Notes under the pieces: model-generated
Database searches by the model: none
Told to the model about the DNA's origin: nothing
What the model saw: the letters and a program-made list of their open reading frames with translations, nothing else
IMG/VR virus record: IMGVR_UViG_3300028840_006481
Location: 1 to 54,025 of that record
Source of the DNA: a virus
Reading direction: 5' to 3' (one strand)
DNA: 54,025 nucleotides
Made by a program: the position numbers and the translations under genes
Shown here: piece by piece, positions 8,519-16,131 of the stretch
Position numbering within the stretch: the first letter of the stretch is position 1
How the letters are laid out: each line of letters starts with the position of its first letter

Positions 8519-8854
8519 ATGTCGTTGTCAAAAGAGTTATTTGAAGCAACTTTGAAAAACGAGCAAATGGGTGAGAGTTTTAAAGAGATATTAGCTGGGC
8601 ATTCAATGAATCTTGAGCATCTTGCTGATGATATTGGTAAGATTTTTGCTAAAAAGGCATTGAATGTGAGAAATAGTTTAAAAGCAAATCTTTATGGTCC
8701 TTCGTCAGATGATTTGCCTTTTAGTTTTTCTTCACGCGAACGAAAGACGTTGGAAAATGCTGAAAAAGAAATAGGAGGATTGTATAAGAATATAAAAGCA
8801 ATCCAGAAGAAATTGGAATCTATTTCTAAAAGTATCGATTCTATTATTTTGTGA
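8519..8854 (+). CDS. Small helical protein with MSLSKELFEA leader (111 aa)
   Basis: It begins MSLSKELFEA; L7-F8-E9|A10 fits the prohead protease rule exactly. The same M-x-L-S-x-x-L-x-E-A start occurs at 12809 and 13412. The rest is almost entirely helical, with a C-terminal coiled-coil-like stretch (KEIGGLYKNIKAIQKKLESI). Strong SD GAAAGGAAGAGGAG. The DNA is noticeably more AT-rich than in the neighbouring genes, which may mean recent acquisition. Function not recognised. Confidence 0.6.
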   Translation: MSLSKELFEATLKNEQMGESFKEILAGHSMNLEHLADDIGKIFAKKALNVRNSLKANLYGPSSDDLPFSFSSRERKTLENAEKEIGGLYKNIKAIQKKLESISKSIDSIIL

Positions 8855-8882
8855 TCTTGAACCAACAGAATAGGTGGCGATA

Positions 8883-9209
8883 ATGTCATTGGCTAAGAGG
8901 TTGGGTAAAATCATCGGTGTTGTGGTTGGAGAAACCATTGATGAAGCTGTGACTTATCACGGGAACGATGGACGTTTTACTTCGCAAAGGTCAGCTCATA
9001 CTGTGACCAAAGGCGGTGAACGTTTCAAAATGGTTCGTCAACTTCGGCGTATTGGTGGCAAGCCAAACATTGAGCCCGAGAATGATGTGGTCGATACTGT
9101 TGAGGCATCAAAGGCGAAAGAAGAGATGGCGATGTTTTTGTCGTCGTCTCCTGGATGGATTCAATTGCACGACATTATGGGTGTTGCGTTTGACGACAAG
9201 GAAGGGTGA
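8883..9209 (+). CDS. Small protein with candidate protease-site leader (108 aa)
   Basis: The ATG at 8883 after AGGTGG is preferred over the GTG at 8874 because it gives MSLAKRLGKIIGVVVGE, an amphipathic start similar to the MxLS leaders. I19-D20-E21|A22 would be a good protease site. The body (YHGNDGRFTSQRSAHTV and on) is of unknown family. Its stop overlaps the SD region of the next gene. Confidence 0.55.
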   Translation: MSLAKRLGKIIGVVVGETIDEAVTYHGNDGRFTSQRSAHTVTKGGERFKMVRQLRRIGGKPNIEPENDVVDTVEASKAKEEMAMFLSSSPGWIQLHDIMGVAFDDKEG

Positions 9210-9214
9210 GCGGG

Positions 9215-9724
9215 ATGGATATTGAAAAAGTCAATGCAGTGCTCGTAAAGGCTATCGTTGGTCTTCAGGAAGTTGAGTCTGAGGAGATTATTGAGGCGAT
9301 GGCTTGGGGAGTGACTGGCAAGTATGATGTTCCAGCTCCAGGGACTATTGGGGCAGGCGAGATGAAGGGTGGTATTGACAAGTCTAAAGATGTTGTTGAT
9401 GACTCTGTTGGTGAAAATGTTCGTTATGGTGACGCTAAACTTCAAGGGATAAAGCCTGCTAAAAAAGGAAAACTCAATAAGACGCAAAAGAAAGTTCTTG
9501 GTCTGTTCAAGAAGATGGAGTATGAGGGGCCGTGGGGTGCACTTTTGCTTGTTATTGGTCGTCATAAAAAGTTGAAAAAAAATGAGGTCAAGGCATTGGT
9601 CTCATTAGTTGCCGGTGGTTTATTGAAGGTCTATCGATTCAAAGGTCCGTCTCCTGTTAAAACTATTGATGACCCTCACTGGCAAACTCGTGATTTTCAT
9701 TACAGAATTTTCAAGGAAGGGTGA
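9215..9724 (+). CDS. Leader-family protein 2 (169 aa), predicted capsid-targeted cargo
   Basis: The leader MDIEKVNAVLVKAIVGLQEV ends at I25-I26-E27|A28. YDVPAPG follows at about residue 37. Residues ~90-160 (KTQKKVLGLFKKMEYEGPWG and on, through NEVKALVSLVAGGLLKVYRF) look like a winged-helix fold, which often binds DNA. The DNA from ~9200 to 9270 is nearly the same as at ~9715-9785, showing duplication with the next gene. The ATG at 9215 follows GAAGGG; a GTG at 9206 is rejected because it breaks the family alignment. Confidence 0.65.
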   Translation: MDIEKVNAVLVKAIVGLQEVESEEIIEAMAWGVTGKYDVPAPGTIGAGEMKGGIDKSKDVVDDSVGENVRYGDAKLQGIKPAKKGKLNKTQKKVLGLFKKMEYEGPWGALLLVIGRHKKLKKNEVKALVSLVAGGLLKVYRFKGPSPVKTIDDPHWQTRDFHYRIFKEG

Positions 9725-9729
9725 GCGGG

Positions 9730-10062
9730 ATGGATATTGAGAAAGTCAATGCGGTGCTGGTGAAGGCCATTGTTGGGCTTCGCGAAGGCGAACTTCAAGA
9801 AATAAGTGAGGCGGCAATTGGTGGCTTCAGGATTCCGACACCTAAAGAGGTTGCCAAGAAAGCAAAGAAAAAGAAAAAGAAAAGGTCGAAACAAGCTAAG
9901 TGCATGGAAAAGTATCGCAACAAAAAAGGCGATTTCGATACTATCAGAGATTGCATTGATGCTTTGTCTGATTGTACCTCGGTGAAGTCTCCTGAAGGTG
10001 CATGCGCTGCTTTGATGGTGCATCGTGTGCAGACAAAGCCTAAAGGTGACGAAGAGGAGTAG
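9730..10062 (+). CDS. Leader-family protein 3 (110 aa), Cys-rich C-terminus
   Basis: The leader MDIEKVNAVLVKAIVGLREG is nearly identical to that of protein 2. It ends at I25-S26-E27|A28, then FRIPTP. A run of Lys (residues ~40-56) leads to a C-terminal domain with four Cys (KCMEKYRNKKGDF, DCIDALSDC, GACAALMVHR). This resembles the C-terminus of the protein at 19366 in the spacing of KYR..KGDF and the final P-x(3)-C-A segment. Possible metal-binding or disulfide domain. Function unknown. Confidence 0.65.
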   Translation: MDIEKVNAVLVKAIVGLREGELQEISEAAIGGFRIPTPKEVAKKAKKKKKKRSKQAKCMEKYRNKKGDFDTIRDCIDALSDCTSVKSPEGACAALMVHRVQTKPKGDEEE

Positions 10063-10065
10063 GCC

Positions 10066-10518
10066 ATGGATGTTGAGCAAGTTAATTCGGTTTTAATTCG
10101 TGCAATCCTTGCTTTTCAGGAACGCGAGATCGAGGAGATGATCGAGGCGACTGCTTATGGCGTTTCGTCATACGAAGTACCAAGTCCGAAAATCTCAAAA
10201 CCAATAAAGGTGAAGAAGATTACTGAAGCGATGGTGAAACGAGCACTAAAAAAAGAGAAGTTTCGTCTTGATCACACCAAGGAATGGTTTAGTAGATCGG
10301 CCGAGGTGTCACCTGGGGTTTATATCGTGGAGCGCAAGTGGGCTGGTGAGCCTGTGAAATATGAATATCGAGTTCAGGTATATCAGGGAAAACGCGCTCT
10401 TTACAGATGGCAGGGCCATCCTAAAATGGAAGTTTCTCTCAAAGAGGCTATTGCGTGGGCTAACGAGCATGCTCAAGAGGCGGCCGATCATGTGGCGGCT
10501 GAGAAAAGAAGGGTATAG
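10066..10518 (+). CDS. Leader-family protein 4 (150 aa), paralogue of protein 5
   Basis: The leader MDVEQVNSVLIRAILAFQER ends at M25-I26-E27|A28, then YEVPSP. It aligns with the next gene over its whole length. The shared body has a basic helix (TEAMVKRALKKEKFRLDH), a beta-rich middle (WFSRSAEVSPG then a WAGEPVKYEYR strand) and a C-terminal helix ending AQEAADHVAAE. The two are tandem duplicates that have drifted apart. No known family recognised; the fold could be a small nucleic-acid binding alpha/beta domain (inference). Confidence 0.65.
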   Translation: MDVEQVNSVLIRAILAFQEREIEEMIEATAYGVSSYEVPSPKISKPIKVKKITEAMVKRALKKEKFRLDHTKEWFSRSAEVSPGVYIVERKWAGEPVKYEYRVQVYQGKRALYRWQGHPKMEVSLKEAIAWANEHAQEAADHVAAEKRRV

Positions 10519-10522
10519 CAAG

Positions 10523-10969
10523 ATGGACATCGAGCGTATAAATTCGATACTCAATAATGCTATTCTTGCCTTTCAAGAGAACGAGATCGAGGAGATAATC
10601 GAGGCGACTGCTCATGGCGTTACGTCGTATCGTGTTCCAAGTCCTAAGAAGGCAGTGAGGATAAAAAAAATCACGATAGCGAAGGTAAAACGAGCGTTGA
10701 AGAGCGATGAATTTCGTCTTTATCATGGTGATTGGAGTTGGTTTATAAGATCAGCGGATGTATCACCAGGTATTAATATTATTGAGTTTAAGTGGAACGG
10801 AAAGCCTGTAAGATACAAGTACAAGGCTCGGGCTTATCAAGGAGAAAGTGCTGTTAATAGGTGGGATAGCATTGACGATGCTTCTCTTAAAAAAGTCGTC
10901 GTATGGATTAATAAGCGTGCTCAAGAAGCGGCTGATCATGTAGCTGCTGAAACAGGGGAGACTTTTTGA
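10523..10969 (+). CDS. Leader-family protein 5 (148 aa), paralogue of protein 4
   Basis: The leader MDIERINSILNNAILAFQEN ends at I25-I26-E27|A28, then YRVPSP. The body matches protein 4 from end to end (KRALKSDEFRLYHGD, a WFIRSADVSPG segment, and the shared end AQEAADHVAAE). The ATG at 10523 is four bases after the previous stop; longer upstream versions of the frame only overlap protein 4. Function unknown. Confidence 0.65.
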   Translation: MDIERINSILNNAILAFQENEIEEIIEATAHGVTSYRVPSPKKAVRIKKITIAKVKRALKSDEFRLYHGDWSWFIRSADVSPGINIIEFKWNGKPVRYKYKARAYQGESAVNRWDSIDDASLKKVVVWINKRAQEAADHVAAETGETF

Positions 10970-10970
10970 G

Positions 10971-11483
10971 ATGGATATAGAGCGTATAAATTCGGTGCTC
11001 ACCAAAGCTATTCTTTCTTTTCAGGAAAGAGAAATTGATGAAGCTGTAGCTCGTGGTGTTACGAGCTACGATGTACCGATTCCTGGCGAAAAGCCAATGC
11101 GCAAATGGGACAGAACACAAATAGAAGCTCGTGAAGCTGTTATAGCTTATCTCAAAAAGAAAGGCTTGAAGGTAAACAAGACAAATTTGCGAAAAATCAA
11201 GAAAAACTCTGATATTCCACGTTCAATGGGAATCGATCACATTGGAGCTTGGCAGATGGCTTGTGATCGACTGATTGATAAGCTGAAAAGTGTCAAGGAT
11301 TACAAGCGTGAGTTGAAAAAATTAGAGAAACAACAACGGGATGCTCATATGGCGGCAATGAAAGATGCAATAGAGATACCTGGTCGAGCTATGGGAAGAA
11401 AAGCTAAACGTGATTTAAGTATTGCTTGGAGAAACGATGAAATCCGACGACTCAAGAAGAAAATCGCCGAGCTAGGAGGGTAG
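10971..11483 (+). CDS. Leader-family protein 6 (170 aa)
   Basis: The leader MDIERINSVLTKAILSFQER is followed by EIDEAVARGVTSYDVPIPG. Compared with the others it lacks three residues, so the protease-type site is I22-D23-E24|A25. The body is basic and mostly helical, with a coiled-coil-like stretch (YKRELKKLEKQQRDAHMAAM) and another at the end (NDEIRRLKKKIAELGG). It is unrelated to its neighbours behind the leader. The ATG follows the previous stop by one base. Confidence 0.65.
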   Translation: MDIERINSVLTKAILSFQEREIDEAVARGVTSYDVPIPGEKPMRKWDRTQIEAREAVIAYLKKKGLKVNKTNLRKIKKNSDIPRSMGIDHIGAWQMACDRLIDKLKSVKDYKRELKKLEKQQRDAHMAAMKDAIEIPGRAMGRKAKRDLSIAWRNDEIRRLKKKIAELGG

Positions 11484-11486
11484 GTT

Positions 11487-12251
11487 GTGGACATCGAGAG
11501 GGCAAACGTCATTCTTACGAAAGCTATCATGGGTATCCAGGAGGCCGAGATCGAGGGTATCTTCGAGGCAACGGCTGGTTCAGGAGCACAGGCTTATGAG
11601 GTACCATCTCCGGGGTCCATGGGCATGAAGCCGAAGGCGCAAAAGTCTAAGGGCTGGTCGACCAAAAAGTTCGATTTTGTGATCAAGGCAAAGCATCCAG
11701 GCGAGGAAGACATAAAAGATACGCTGAAAGTTTCGGTAAAGGGTGTCTGGGCGGTCCACAAGAGCACTGTTGGTGCTCGTCGAGGATGGATGATAACCCA
11801 TGTGCCATCTGGTCAATTGGTGGAGTTTTCTGGATTTAAAGGCACCTTTCATAAAAAAAAGAAAGACGCTCAGCGAGTCGTTGATCGATGGATTGAGGTG
11901 ATCCCAGAGCTTCTGAGAGCCAACAATCCAGGGGTGATTAGAAAAAACCTTCGCATCATGCAGGAGATTGCGGCTGGCAAGGAAAAAAAGCCACAGCCAC
12001 AAAAGCAACTAGCCAAGGAACCGACTATTGTCCAAGCAGCCACTATGGATTTGCTCAAAAGAAATATTTTGAAAGCGATAAAGTTTGACAAGTGGATGAT
12101 GACCAATCATGTGGAAAGGTTGGTTTTTAGGGACAAGCGTCTCAAGGGAACTTCTGCTACTGAGTTTATGAAAGCTCTCTATGCTCTGGAGAAAGAGGGC
12201 AGGGTGGTTGGCGGCTCTATGAGGGGTGACCCTGTTTGGAGGTTGGCATAG
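11487..12251 (+). CDS. Leader-family protein 7 (254 aa) with predicted winged-helix C-terminus
   Basis: It uses a GTG start after AGGAGGG. The leader MDIERANVILTKAIMGIQEA ends at I25-F26-E27|A28, then YEVPSPG. Residues ~60-150 form a beta-rich domain ending in a helix (FHKKKKDAQRVVDRWIEVI). Residues ~185-254 read like a winged helix (a TMDLLKRNILKAIKFDKWMM helix, then ATEFMKALYALEKEGRVVGG and a final strand PVWRLA). It is the largest member and the last in the array. A DNA-binding cargo is possible; not shown. Confidence 0.65.
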   Translation: MDIERANVILTKAIMGIQEAEIEGIFEATAGSGAQAYEVPSPGSMGMKPKAQKSKGWSTKKFDFVIKAKHPGEEDIKDTLKVSVKGVWAVHKSTVGARRGWMITHVPSGQLVEFSGFKGTFHKKKKDAQRVVDRWIEVIPELLRANNPGVIRKNLRIMQEIAAGKEKKPQPQKQLAKEPTIVQAATMDLLKRNILKAIKFDKWMMTNHVERLVFRDKRLKGTSATEFMKALYALEKEGRVVGGSMRGDPVWRLA

Positions 12252-12812
12252 ATGGCGTTTTGTGGTGACGATTGTAAGCCCAAGAGGAGACTTTTTCCAG
12301 GTGGTGACTGTGGGGATTGTGGAGATGAGCGGGCTTTATGGGACTCGATAGCGAGTGAGCCAGCGCGGCTTGCTGGTGAGCCAGTAAAGCTTTATGTGAT
12401 TCGTCGTGCAAAGAATCGAGATCCGCTTTATAAAGAACCTTCATTGGAGGGCAAAGAGTGGAGTTACGAGGGGCCGTTTGAGCTGTGGGCAACCATTGAT
12501 TTTCCTCAGAGCGACAATATTACAGAGGAAGCCACTGAGGTTGGTGAACGCACAGAAGCTGATGCTGTCGCATGGATTTCTCGAAAAGAATTTGAAGATA
12601 GAGAGGCGCCGTATCCTAAAAAAGGTGATGTTTTGGAGTTTTGGGCTGCACCGCCATTTGGGTACGATCCTGAAGAAACCCAATGGGATGTTACTAAGGC
12701 TACTCGTGACGGGAATGTTTTTACAACAGCGACTTTTGTCCAGTTCAAAATAGAATTGAAGCAACGGAGTAAATTTGTTCCATTTCGCAAGACGGAGCAT
12801 TCGAGAATATGA
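12252..12812 (+). CDS. Probable neck/head-tail connector protein (186 aa)
   Basis: It has no leader, unlike its neighbours. It starts with a Cys-rich patch (FCGDDCKPKRR, GGDCGDCGDER). The rest is a beta-rich domain with a FELWATIDFPQS strand, WISRKEFED, a KKGDVLEFWAAPPFGYDPEE turn and a final ATFVQFKIELKQRSKF. The pattern reminds me of gp14-type neck proteins of T4-like phages, but I could not confirm this. It starts right at the stop of the previous gene. The four Cys near the N-terminus may bind a metal. Confidence 0.5.
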   Translation: MAFCGDDCKPKRRLFPGGDCGDCGDERALWDSIASEPARLAGEPVKLYVIRRAKNRDPLYKEPSLEGKEWSYEGPFELWATIDFPQSDNITEEATEVGERTEADAVAWISRKEFEDREAPYPKKGDVLEFWAAPPFGYDPEETQWDVTKATRDGNVFTTATFVQFKIELKQRSKFVPFRKTEHSRI

Positions 12813-13189
12813 GATTGTCGCGACAACTCGAAGAAGCTCTCAAGGTGCCGACACCTTACGAAATGCATGTCGCGCATGGAATGCACCTTTCGCCGGTTTT
12901 TATCACTAAGGGCAGAAAGGGTGTGGAAGCAAAAGGGCCACGTTTGTTTTTATCGAGACCTAACAAAAAGTGGCGCGTTGAGGCTAAAATCAAAGGTCGT
13001 GGTGAGACAAAAAAGACTTTTGAAAAAAAGAAGGATGCGTATAAGCTTGCTCGAAAAATCCTTGGACAGTTGCGTGATTATGGTGATGATTTCGTCGTAA
13101 ATAGCGGTAGGCGCACTTGGAGGGTTCAGGGTGGTGACACAATGGCCTTTGCTGCGGCTCAAAAGGGTGTCCGTTCGTTTTTTAGGTGA
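12809..13189 (+). CDS. Small basic protein with MRLSRQLEEA leader (126 aa)
   Basis: It overlaps the previous stop (ATGA). L7-E8-E9|A10 fits the prohead protease rule at the same position as in the genes at 8519 and 13412, and KVPTP follows directly. The body holds a beta-beta-beta-helix pattern (KKWRVEAKIKGRGETKKTFE then a basic helix), like small DNA-binding modules of the AP2/integrase-arm kind. That last point is a guess from shape only. Confidence 0.6.
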   Translation: MRLSRQLEEALKVPTPYEMHVAHGMHLSPVFITKGRKGVEAKGPRLFLSRPNKKWRVEAKIKGRGETKKTFEKKKDAYKLARKILGQLRDYGDDFVVNSGRRTWRVQGGDTMAFAAAQKGVRSFFR

Positions 13190-13196
13190 GGTGGTT

Positions 13197-13415
13197 ATGA
13201 GGTTGAGCGAAGAGTTAGAGGTAGCCTTGTCTGAGTGGGAAAGGACGCCAGAAGGGTTTGAGATGAAGACCACTAAAGGTCTTGCCAAGTTATACAAAAA
13301 AGGCAAGAGAGAGTGGTTTGTTTCAGTGGATGGCAAGGAGAAGAGTCTTGGCAAGCGTGCTTCGTTCGATCATGCTGAGGGGTATCTAGTAAGTATTGGA
13401 GCGAAACCAAAATGA
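13197..13415 (+). CDS. Small protein with degenerate MRLS leader (72 aa)
   Basis: It starts MRLSEELEVALSEW, clearly like the leader at 12809, but position 9 is V instead of E, so the predicted protease site is lost. The body (REWFVSVDGKEKSLGKRASF then a helix with YLVSIG) repeats the strand-strand-helix pattern of the previous protein. The ATG follows GTGAGGTGG. The stop overlaps the next start. Function unknown. Confidence 0.55.
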   Translation: MRLSEELEVALSEWERTPEGFEMKTTKGLAKLYKKGKREWFVSVDGKEKSLGKRASFDHAEGYLVSIGAKPK

Positions 13416-13762
13416 ATCTTTCCGCGCAACTTTATGAGGCTATTGGAGCAAGGCTTCTTGACGAAGCGGCTGAGCGCGTTGTGCTTGTGCCTGGTCAGAT
13501 GGTTTCAGTCAGAACTAAGCGCGGTGTCAATGTTATCAAAAAAGGACGTGTCACAAATGTCGATCTTCCAACTGGCATAATTCGTGTCCAGGATATTTCG
13601 TCTGGGACAACTCTTGAGGTAGATGTCAATCCAGAAAAATATATTGTTTGGATTTTGCCCACTCCAGATGTCAAAACAGACAGAATGACTCGCATTAGGT
13701 CGTTGTATGTACGCGGTGGTGGACTTAGGCCGAGTGCATATCAAGGAGGCAAGTGGCCGTGA
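13412..13762 (+). CDS. Small protein with MNLSAQLYEA leader and SH3-like barrel (116 aa)
   Basis: L7-Y8-E9|A10 fits the protease rule; a second match (L16-D17-E18|A19) follows. Residues ~28-85 look like a small beta-barrel (VPGQMVSVRTKRGVNVIKKG, RVTNVDLPTGIIRVQD, then EVDVNPEKYIVWIL), similar in outline to SH3/KOW folds. It starts by ATGA overlap with the previous stop. Predicted head cargo; function unknown. Confidence 0.6.
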   Translation: MNLSAQLYEAIGARLLDEAAERVVLVPGQMVSVRTKRGVNVIKKGRVTNVDLPTGIIRVQDISSGTTLEVDVNPEKYIVWILPTPDVKTDRMTRIRSLYVRGGGLRPSAYQGGKWP

Positions 13763-14097
13763 GCAATTATTTGTCTGACAGATTGAGAGAGATTGGTTTT
13801 TCGTTTATTTGTGCCAATTGCACAAAGCTTCATATTGGGATAAAACGCGGGGAAAAACATTGCGGGCATGCGTTGAGGGGACGTAGTTGTGGTGGACCTA
13901 TAGTTGAGTTGGCTTTTCCAGAATACGAGGGACCACTAACCAGGCAAACTATTGCTGATATTTGTTTTAGATGTGGCAAAGAATCTACTCGTTTGATTGA
14001 GGTTAAGGGCAAGGGATTTGTTGGTGCTTGCACAGAACACATTGACATGATTAACAAAATGATTCAGGTAATACCAACAAAAGGTAAAACAGCATGA
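13759..14097 (+). CDS. Zinc-ribbon-like small protein (112 aa)
   Basis: It holds Cys/His pairs suited to metal binding: CANCTKLH near residue 18, HCGH and SCGG around 35-45, CFRCGK near 69, and CTEH near 89. The GTG at 13759 is chosen because the AAGGAGG site is nine bases upstream and the start overlaps the previous stop (GTGA). A GTG at 13753 is only three bases from that site. There is no protease-type leader. Function not known; zinc-ribbon proteins in phages are often nucleic-acid or assembly factors. Confidence 0.6.
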   Translation: MSNYLSDRLREIGFSFICANCTKLHIGIKRGEKHCGHALRGRSCGGPIVELAFPEYEGPLTRQTIADICFRCGKESTRLIEVKGKGFVGACTEHIDMINKMIQVIPTKGKTA

Positions 14098-14897
14098 GAT
14101 TTGCTGTCAAACAAGATCCAAGAAATAAAAAGAAGTTGAAGCTTGTTGATGAGCTTCCTGAACGCGTGGAAGCTATTGTCAAGACCCTTCCTCAGTTGGT
14201 TGCATTTGATGTTCTTAAGTTGGTTCAATCGGCAGCTCCAAAAGATATTGAGGGATATCCTGATATGCTCAGAGTGAGAGACCTTCCAAGTATACAAGGG
14301 TGGGAGTTAACGGCAATTCTTCCGCCAGGTTGGGCAGCGTCTCAGAGACTACGTTCCGTTGACGTAAAGAGAACGGTGTTGTACGTTCGTCCAAAGGTGA
14401 GGGGTGGCGAAGTTGTGGAGCCTGCAACAGTGGTTCTAGAACGTAGCAATCCTTGGACAATGGACACGTTGCCGTACGAGCCAAGCAGATTTGAAGCAAG
14501 CATGCTTTCTCGAAGAGTAACGGAAAAGGAAGCTCGTGTGATAGAGTCTCGAAGACGCCAAGAACTCAGAGAAGTTCGCCAAGAACTAAAAGATCTTGGA
14601 GTTCAATTGCGTCCACCGTCTAAGGCCCTATTGAGTCGACGTGTAACTCGTGATATTGCCTTTGAGGTACTAAGATACGAATTTGGAATTCCGCCTATAC
14701 CTGGACGATCGCACTGGAAACCAGCTATACGAGCGGTGCCTAATACGATTACTAAGAGAGCTTTGAAATCTCTTGAAAAGTGGATTTCTAGTCCACAAGA
14801 CGCTGGATTTAAGACGGCAGAAGACCTTCAATATGAGAGGGCTTCAGTAGCCAAAAGACTTCAACGGTTTCAAGATCTAGTAGCGGCAGGAGTGTGA
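14094..14897 (+). CDS. Hypothetical head-tail connection protein (267 aa)
   Basis: The N-terminal ~90 residues (ELPERVEAIVKTLPQLVAFD, then SAAPKDIEGYPDMLRVRD) recall the helix-plus-sheet layout of HK97 gp10-type tail-completion proteins, but the match is weak. The middle is strongly charged and helical (SRRRQELREVRQELKDLG). It starts by ATGA overlap with the previous gene, and its stop overlaps the ATG at 14897. A connector or tail-completion role is suggested by position only. Confidence 0.5.
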   Translation: MRFAVKQDPRNKKKLKLVDELPERVEAIVKTLPQLVAFDVLKLVQSAAPKDIEGYPDMLRVRDLPSIQGWELTAILPPGWAASQRLRSVDVKRTVLYVRPKVRGGEVVEPATVVLERSNPWTMDTLPYEPSRFEASMLSRRVTEKEARVIESRRRQELREVRQELKDLGVQLRPPSKALLSRRVTRDIAFEVLRYEFGIPPIPGRSHWKPAIRAVPNTITKRALKSLEKWISSPQDAGFKTAEDLQYERASVAKRLQRFQDLVAAGV

Positions 14898-15592
14898 TGA
14901 GCGCAAGAACTGGCATTGTTTTTCTTAGAGACTATGATGAAGGATTGGTGCGCACTATGGGTGCAGAACTGATCGAAATCGAGCTCGATGGAGAGACAGT
15001 GCAGGATTACGCGATAGCTATCGAAGGAGTTCTTGGTCCTGATTTGTATGGTGGTCATGTTCCTGTTATTTGGCAAAATCCAGAGGATGTGTATCAAGAA
15101 GGATTGATTCCTCATGTGGCTGTTTCACGTACGGCAGTGACGATAGCAATGAATCGATGGTTTCCAGGTGGCCACGAATACAGAACACCATCTGCGACTT
15201 CTCATTTGGTAACGGCAGGCAATGGGGTTCAGGGACCGTCAGCGTTGGAGTTCAAGGCTTGGGCGTACCCGTATGATATTTCTTACGAAATTCATATAAG
15301 AGCAAGACAAAGAGCTCAGGCTGATTTGATGCTCAGACAGATCGGTCAAAAGTTTTGGGCGTATGGGCAGATTTATTTGATTGATTCTGAGGGAGAGCAA
15401 CGAGGATACTATGCTTTCCAAGAATCTCTTGATTCCCTTGATGAGGTAGCCGATGTTGCTGATCGAATGATTGGCTGGACGATATCTCTGAGATGTGAAG
15501 CTGAACTTGACTTCAACGATCCTTATATCGCTCCTACTTCGCCAAATGTTGAAACAAGTGTAGAGCCTAAATCGTCATTGGCGGGAGAGTGA
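14897..15592 (+). CDS. Probable tail terminator/sheath stabiliser (T4 gp15-type candidate, 231 aa)
   Basis: The protein is mixed alpha/beta, with GGHVPVIWQNPEDVYQ followed by a long beta-rich middle and YPYDISYEIHIRARQRAQAD leading into a helix. It ends in strands (GWTISLRCEAELDFNDPY). The layout and the YPYDI-type strand fit tail-terminator proteins that cap the tube/sheath near the neck. Placement between connector genes and the sheath agrees. The ATG at 14897 is four bases after AGGAG; the GTG at 14894 is too close to it. Confidence 0.5.
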   Translation: MSARTGIVFLRDYDEGLVRTMGAELIEIELDGETVQDYAIAIEGVLGPDLYGGHVPVIWQNPEDVYQEGLIPHVAVSRTAVTIAMNRWFPGGHEYRTPSATSHLVTAGNGVQGPSALEFKAWAYPYDISYEIHIRARQRAQADLMLRQIGQKFWAYGQIYLIDSEGEQRGYYAFQESLDSLDEVADVADRMIGWTISLRCEAELDFNDPYIAPTSPNVETSVEPKSSLAGE

Positions 15593-15600
15593 GGTAAACG

Positions 15601-16104
15601 ATGGCTTGGTGGGTGTATACTGGAAGAGTAACGACTCCTATTGATGGGGGTATTTCTGCTGTCATTGACGAAAAAGGCAAAAAACCTCGTATTATCAGGA
15701 GAGACCCTTCTGGACCAACGGTTTTGGTTCCGAGGCTTAAGTTTGAGGCTGCGATGTCTTCGGTCGCGCATTTGAAACGATTGAAAATGGTTGCACCACT
15801 AAAACCTCACCAAATACCGAAAGAACCAAAAGAAAAAACAGAAGTTCTCGTACAAAAGGAGGCCCCAGTGTTACCTAAAACGGTAGCTACTGGGGAGCCT
15901 AAAAGAGAAGAAAAAAAGAAGAAAGTTTCGGATATCAAGAAGCTTGTGGTAGCATCGAATGCAATTAAAGAAAAACCAAATATTCTTGAAGATGATAAAC
16001 TTAAAGATAAAAATGAAGATATAGACATAGGTAAGTCGAAGGAGAAGGCGCAGCAGGTGAAGAAGGAGAAGGGAGGAAAGGAAACAAAAAAGCGTCGAGG
16101 CTAG
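15601..16104 (+). CDS. Hypothetical protein with Lys/Glu-rich tail (167 aa)
   Basis: The first ~65 residues (WWVYTGRVTTPIDGGISAVI and on) form a small compact part. The rest is low-complexity K, E, P and D like the tail of the protein at 6307. No family recognised. It sits between the tail-terminator candidate and the homing endonuclease. Confidence 0.6.
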   Translation: MAWWVYTGRVTTPIDGGISAVIDEKGKKPRIIRRDPSGPTVLVPRLKFEAAMSSVAHLKRLKMVAPLKPHQIPKEPKEKTEVLVQKEAPVLPKTVATGEPKREEKKKKVSDIKKLVVASNAIKEKPNILEDDKLKDKNEDIDIGKSKEKAQQVKKEKGGKETKKRRG

Positions 16105-16131
16105 CCCACGGCGACGGAGGGAGATTAGGTC

